Source of the DNA: Rubritalea squalenifaciens DSM 18772
GTDB lineage: Bacteria > Verrucomicrobiota > Verrucomicrobiia > Verrucomicrobiales > Akkermansiaceae
Reading direction: 5' to 3'
DNA: 64,000 bases
NCBI RefSeq assembly: GCF_900141815.1
Contig: NZ_FQYR01000002.1
Coordinates: 349,091 to 413,090, forward strand
Position 1 is the first letter of the stretch. Each line of letters starts with the position of its first letter. Positions 60,283-64,000 of the stretch are shown here, piece after piece. Both the position numbers and the translations under genes were made by a program. The notes under the pieces were generated by a model. It ran no database searches. It saw only the letters and a program-made list of their open reading frames with translations, and was not told the DNA's origin.

Positions 60283-61425
60283 ATGAGTTACCATGCCAAG
60301 TTAAGTGATGAAGCCTTGAGAGCGCTCGAGGCGGAGAGAAGAAATTCAACGATGATTTCGGTGATGATGGCGCTGTTGTTCTGCGTCTTGCTGGGGCTGG
60401 TGATGGCGGTGATTTTCCTGACGACGGAGGTGAAGGAGACTCCGGAGATCATTACCTTTGCCGGGTCTCAGGATGCGGAGGAGCGGGTGGAAAAGCCGGA
60501 GATTGTGAACCAGGTGGAGCGCAAGCCCTCGGCGCCATCGAAGACGCTCAGCCGCGTGATCGCCTCGACAAGTGTGACGGAACTGGCCGTGCCGGTGACG
60601 AGCGTGGATCTGGATACACCCTCGCTGGATTTTGGAGATTCTGAGGACTTCGGCAGCGGCTGGGGCAATGGCGTGGGCAGCGGTGCTGGCGGCGGAGGTT
60701 TCAGTTCCTTCGGCAGCACGAACCCTAACAGCGGACTGCGTGGGACTTTCTATGATTTCAAGCGTGACCGCTCTGGCAAGCCCACGGGACTGAAGAAGCT
60801 GGACCAGGGACCGTATACAAAGATCATCCAGGCCTTTACCCGGGGCCGTACGTGGAAGGCGCCCGCGCGCTACAAGCACTTCACCTCACCGGTGGAGCTG
60901 TACACATCCTCGATCGTCTTCAAGGGGATTCCGGATGTGGAGGCGGGCCAGGCATTCCAGGCTCCGGAGACAAAGCCCGGGCTGTGGCTGGTGCATTACT
61001 CCGGGGACGTGGTGGCGCAGACATCGGGCACGCACCGGCTGATAGGCTGGGGGGACAATGTGCTGGTGATCGCGATCGATGGAAAGATCGTGCTGGATGC
61101 CTCTGACAAGGGATTCACGGGTGAGAAGCGCACGCGCCGTGGCTCGATCAATGTGCCGGGCAAGCCGGGCGCCGCCTTGTACGAAGGCAAGCCTTTCAGC
61201 CTGAGCCAGGGGCGCTCGTACAAGATCGATGTACTAATCGGCGATATGGGCGGTCTCTTCTCCGCCGGGGCGATGGTGATGCGCAAGAGTAGCGACTACA
61301 AGGACGGCTCGGGCATCCCGCAGCTGCCCGCGCTGGTGGTGAGCCCGCTGACCGAGGAGGACAGGAAGCACCGTAGCTTCGTAAAGCCCCAGTACCTGAA
61401 CCCGGAGATCTTCAAGCTGAAGTAG
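60283..61425 (+). CDS. Membrane-anchored protein with a PA14-like domain
   Basis: 380 residues from the ATG at 60283 (MSYHAKLSDEALRALEAER; the frame is open from 60082). A membrane helix at about 26-48 is followed by a Ser/Gly-rich linker (about 105-150). The C-terminal domain is PA14-like: HYSGDVVAQTSGTHRLIGWG, VLVIAIDGKIVLDASDKG and SYKIDVLIGDMGGLFSAGA. PA14 domains bind carbohydrates or act in extracellular enzymes. The protein is probably anchored in the inner membrane and exposed outside it. No other partner is seen. Confidence 0.75.
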   Translation: MSYHAKLSDEALRALEAERRNSTMISVMMALLFCVLLGLVMAVIFLTTEVKETPEIITFAGSQDAEERVEKPEIVNQVERKPSAPSKTLSRVIASTSVTELAVPVTSVDLDTPSLDFGDSEDFGSGWGNGVGSGAGGGGFSSFGSTNPNSGLRGTFYDFKRDRSGKPTGLKKLDQGPYTKIIQAFTRGRTWKAPARYKHFTSPVELYTSSIVFKGIPDVEAGQAFQAPETKPGLWLVHYSGDVVAQTSGTHRLIGWGDNVLVIAIDGKIVLDASDKGFTGEKRTRRGSINVPGKPGAALYEGKPFSLSQGRSYKIDVLIGDMGGLFSAGAMVMRKSSDYKDGSGIPQLPALVVSPLTEEDRKHRSFVKPQYLNPEIFKLK

Positions 61426-62472
61426 GCCCCCTGCGGGGAGAAGTGGCCCCTGCGGGGAGTAAGAAGGATAGAGGAAAAAGGATAGAGGAAAAAGGATAGA
61501 GGAAAAAGGATAGAGGAAAAAGGATAGAGGCCGATAAGATGGAACCCAGCACGATGGAGCTTTTTCCACCACGAATAGCACGAATCTCACGAATGATCCC
61601 CTGCGGGGAGAATTGAGAGTCAAGACTACAGAATCAAGCCTGGGACGATGGAATGAAGCCCTGAGGGCTGGTCATTGGCTGACTTACCAACAGGCAGTGA
61701 CACCCTTCCTCCACCCCTCCGGGGTGGTATTACAAAAGAGGCGGGTTCCCGGGGTACGCTGCGCTTTACCCCGGGCTCTGTTCCATCATCCCTACGGGAT
61801 GGAGCGCCCTATGGGCGCTTGTCATTGCCCCTACAGGGAGAATTAAGAATCGGGAATGCAGAATCAAGTCTGGGACAATGGAACGAAGCCCTGAGGGCAT
61901 TTGGTTGGTCATGAGTCATTGGGGTTTCATCTAGGCGGAATCAGTCATCCGTAATCACGAATCAGTAATTCCCCGCAGGGGCCTACCCCAACGGGGTTCC
62001 GTACCTTAGCCCGCGGGTTGCGAGCCGAAGGGTCGCTACCCCGGGAATAGGATTAAAAACAGAAGGCGACCCCAACGTGGGTCGCGTAAGTTTCATCGTA
62101 GAGGGTGCCATCAAGCAGGAAACATCCCGGAGGGATGATGGAGCAGAGCGCGGTGGTAAGCTTGCCTTGGCAAGTGCAACCCCGGGAATCCGTCCCTCCT
62201 AACAAAACCACCCTGGAGGGGTGGTGGAACAGGTTTCATCAAGCCGGGCTTGTTCCTCTAACCTCTATCCTTTTTACTCCCCGCAGGGGCCAACCCCAAC
62301 ACGGGTCGCGTAAGTTTCATCTAGCAGGAGATCGATTCTGTATTCTCGATTCTCAATTCTCCGCGTAGGGGCTCCATCAAGCAGACTCCCAAGGCCGGAG
62401 GGCACCACATCCCTAAGGGGTGGAGGTGGCTTTAAACATGGTGCTGTTTTAGCTTTGTTGACATACTCTCTT
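61426..62472. repeat. Long repeat mosaic
   Basis: 14-bp tandem GGATAGAGGAAAAA (61466-61531), CACGAAT nonads 61571-61597, ATTCTTG-type words 61610-61635, reversed module H 61690-61800, TACTGAT words 61935-61965, inverted module G 61990-62088, module H 62120-62230, GGATAGA heptads 62255-62275, ATTCTTG heptads 62332-62360. The final 60 bases are unique. No gene. Confidence 0.75.
61466..61531. repeat. 14-bp tandem repeat
   Basis: Four complete units of GGATAGAGGAAAAA and a partial fifth; it is two fused GGATAGA-type heptads expanded. Confidence 0.85.
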
Positions 62473-62913
62473 CTATTTGGACTTCATCATAAACTTGTCA
62501 AAATTGCTTGGACCTTTGTACTGACTACCTCCGCGAAGAATGGCTTCTTCAAATGTTTTTAGGTCAAGAGTAATGAGTATGGTGAGATCATGATTGCTGT
62601 CAGTGACATCTAACAAGATAATTCCATTGCGTACAGGATACCTCATGACATTTTTATTCGCGTAGTAGATAGCGATCTCTTGCACTTTACTTCTCATGTC
62701 CTTGGCGGAGGCAGTTTTAGCACCGTGATTGACCAACACATGCAATACCTGTTCCTTTCCCTGACTTTCATTTAGATATTCTATCTTCTCAGCAGCTTTG
62801 AATGCTTTAGGTAAAAGCCAAACTTCACCCAATGGTTTTGGCTCCGCAGCTAGGTACATTTGTCCAAGCCAGCATAGAATAAAAACAGGTAAACAGAATT
62901 GATAGGCTTTCAT
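62473..62913 (-). CDS. Exported protein, unknown function
   Basis: 146 residues with a signal peptide (MKAYQFCLPVFILCWLGQMY, likely cut near residue 22). The mature part is mixed alpha/beta with VLHVLVNHGAKTASAKDMRS and IILLDVTDSNHDLTILITLD. No recognised family. Monocistronic. Confidence 0.65.
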   Translation of the reverse strand: MKAYQFCLPVFILCWLGQMYLAAEPKPLGEVWLLPKAFKAAEKIEYLNESQGKEQVLHVLVNHGAKTASAKDMRSKVQEIAIYYANKNVMRYPVRNGIILLDVTDSNHDLTILITLDLKTFEEAILRGGSQYKGPSNFDKFMMKSK

Positions 62914-63005
62914 GGAAATTGTGTGGCTTAATTAGGGTTATATCTTTCAAGAAAGAGTTTACCCAACTATTGGAAGAGTGGGTGGGTCTATCTCCTTGCT
63001 GGGGT

Positions 63006-63389
63006 TTATTGCTTGTCTTTGATTCTTAGACGGTAAGTCCGTAAGGACTTGTCCGTGAAGACGATGGTTTTCTGGACATAGACCTTGTCGGTGAGATCAT
63101 TCCTGATTTTCAGCATGTACCTTCCAGGGGGAATTTTGAGCGTGGAGGTTGCCTTCACATCTTTGATGAATGGGTGTGAGTAAACGAAATACTCTTCTCC
63201 ATTCTTTTCCATTTTGGAAATGGTGATGCTGACCTTGAGGCTATCATCCTTCTGGGTCTCCATGTCGATGACGGTTTGGTCGTCCACCATCTTGATTTTA
63301 GCCACAGAGGATTTCCAGCGAACGGTCTCATTTGAAAACGCTAGATGGGTGAGAAGAAGCCAGATGGCTAGAGCTGTGGGGAGTTTCAT
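63006..63389 (-). CDS. Exported protein, unknown function
   Basis: 127 residues from the ATG at 63389 (MKLPTALAIWLLLTHLAFS), with a signal peptide. The rest is a small beta sandwich with KVSITISKMEKNGEEYFVYS and IPPGRYMLKIRND, similar to small immunoglobulin-like or CARDB-style domains. No family assigned. It follows the gene at 63442 by 52 nt on the same strand. Confidence 0.65.
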   Translation of the reverse strand: MKLPTALAIWLLLTHLAFSNETVRWKSSVAKIKMVDDQTVIDMETQKDDSLKVSITISKMEKNGEEYFVYSHPFIKDVKATSTLKIPPGRYMLKIRNDLTDKVYVQKTIVFTDKSLRTYRLRIKDKQ

Positions 63390-63441
63390 GCTTAAAATAT
63401 TAGAAGTGTATTGGATTAGCTTGCTTAGTGGGAGGTTCACA

Positions 63442-63900
63442 CTAGTCAGTAATCGGTAAAAACAGAATCTCCATCGTTTCTTCGTTGATGAGGTAGGAAT
63501 ACTGCGACTGAATGCAGAGAATGTCTAGCACGTGGTAGAGATCCATATTCTTCACGACTAATGTCAGCTTCTGCTCATCGGCACCATGGACGACAAATTT
63601 CAATTTGAGTTTGCTGTCAAAGCCGCCGATTTGATCATTGTACTTTTTTTCCAGAGGCTTAACAGCGTCCGCCAAGCTCACGTCGACAGCTGAATAGCTG
63701 TCTATAGAAACAGACCTGAAGTGGATCTCTTTGATCGCTTCAGCTAAGGTCGCTAATTCGCCCGGTGTGCTCACCGCCTTCTCCTCATGGCTGGCAGGTT
63801 CGTGGCAGCATGAGGATTTCTCTGCCGTAGGTTCACTTGGCTTGCAGGAGACAGATAGGATGCAAAGCGAAAACCCGCTAAAGATGAGAGAATGTTTCAT
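63442..63900 (-). CDS. Lipoprotein with an STN-like domain
   Basis: 152 residues. MKHSLIFSGFSLCILSVSCK gives a lipoprotein signal (C19). An acidic region with a CCHEP cysteine-histidine cluster follows (about 29-45). The C-terminal part (about 70-150) has the secretin/TonB short N-terminal (STN) pattern: DVSLADAVKPLEKK, LKLKFVVHG, LTLVVKNMDLYHVLDIL and YLINEETMEILFLP. STN domains occur in outer-membrane secretins and TonB receptors, so this may be an envelope adaptor. Upstream of 63006-63389 on the same strand. Confidence 0.7.
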   Translation of the reverse strand: MKHSLIFSGFSLCILSVSCKPSEPTAEKSSCCHEPASHEEKAVSTPGELATLAEAIKEIHFRSVSIDSYSAVDVSLADAVKPLEKKYNDQIGGFDSKLKLKFVVHGADEQKLTLVVKNMDLYHVLDILCIQSQYSYLINEETMEILFLPITD

Positions 63901-64000
63901 GATTTAAGAGTGAAAGGCATGATGGAGACGACGGACAGCATGTGAGTTCATTTTTTCAGGAGCGGTAGCGCTGATTCCTCTGCAATCGATGATAGTAAGA
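63901..64000. other. Short window-end region
   Basis: 100 bases with no supportable gene; a minus-strand frame entering from outside could be the end of another gene, but there is no evidence for it. Confidence 0.3.

Noticed and set aside
1-64000. tRNA, rRNA or CRISPR arrays
   Set aside because: No cloverleaf-like, rRNA-like or regularly spaced repeat-spacer pattern was recognised; the direct repeats are tandem words without unique spacers.
63901-64000. A minus-strand frame entering from the window end
   Set aside because: About 30 codons without motifs; cannot be distinguished from chance.

Overview
The window looks like a chromosomal accessory region from a Verrucomicrobiota bacterium, probably a marine Verrucomicrobiales member. 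This is inference: it rests on a PEP-CTERM exported protein (54528-55208), a large secreted PL8-type polysaccharide lyase with calcium-binding repeats (6148-10656), many small lipoproteins or signal-peptide proteins of no known family, and intergenic DNA packed with dispersed repeats. I see no rRNA, tRNA, CRISPR array or transposase.

Layout. 1-4674: small exported or membrane proteins and a helical-repeat protein. 6148-10656: the lyase. 12267-13712: a glyceraldehyde-3-phosphate dehydrogenase with an N-terminal extension. 14286-22155: a mostly minus-strand run of small secreted, lipo- and membrane proteins, with a SIMPL-domain protein and a second helical-repeat protein. 22834-24381: a HIT-like protein and two unknowns. 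25920-32128: a phage-derived module with a PolyVal-type kinase-like protein, a CI/LexA-like S24 repressor, a divergent set of overlapping small genes, a DUF1376 protein and a DnaC/IstB-like loader; no capsid, tail, integrase or lysis genes are visible. 33031-38574: an AT-rich three-gene minus-strand operon encoding, in transcription order, a dual-GHKL ATPase/histidine kinase, a receiver-domain protein and a DNA cytosine-5 methyltransferase. 38676-48000: small orphan proteins, one recently duplicated (39709-40113 and 46527-46931). 48579-50662: an AraC regulator divergent from an alpha/beta hydrolase with Cys at the nucleophile position. 51731-55208: a TPR-sulfotransferase, a GntR/LacI-type regulator and the PEP-CTERM protein. 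55865-63900: further small membrane and exported proteins, including a PA14-like and an STN-like protein.

Almost every intergenic gap is a mosaic of a few repeat modules. Many are short degenerate tandem arrays with a 7-bp period (units such as TGACCAA, TACTGAT, ATTAACC, TCAAGAA, GTAGCGA, GGATAGA) or a 9-bp period (CACGAATCT, CACGGAATA, CACAGATTA). They are joined by a linker word close to GATGGAACC and combined with GC-rich hairpin modules, called here G and H, and with about 137-bp inverted-repeat elements, called types I and II. Some hairpins sit directly on gene stop codons and probably act as terminators.

The best candidate for an undescribed system is the 33031-38574 operon: a signalling phosphorelay (MutL/MORC-like ATPase fused to a histidine kinase, plus a receiver protein with an unassigned C-terminal region) coupled to a DNA methyltransferase, with no obvious nuclease. 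It sits beside a phage-derived module, as expected for a defence island. The second notable feature is the heptad/nonad repeat mosaic itself.
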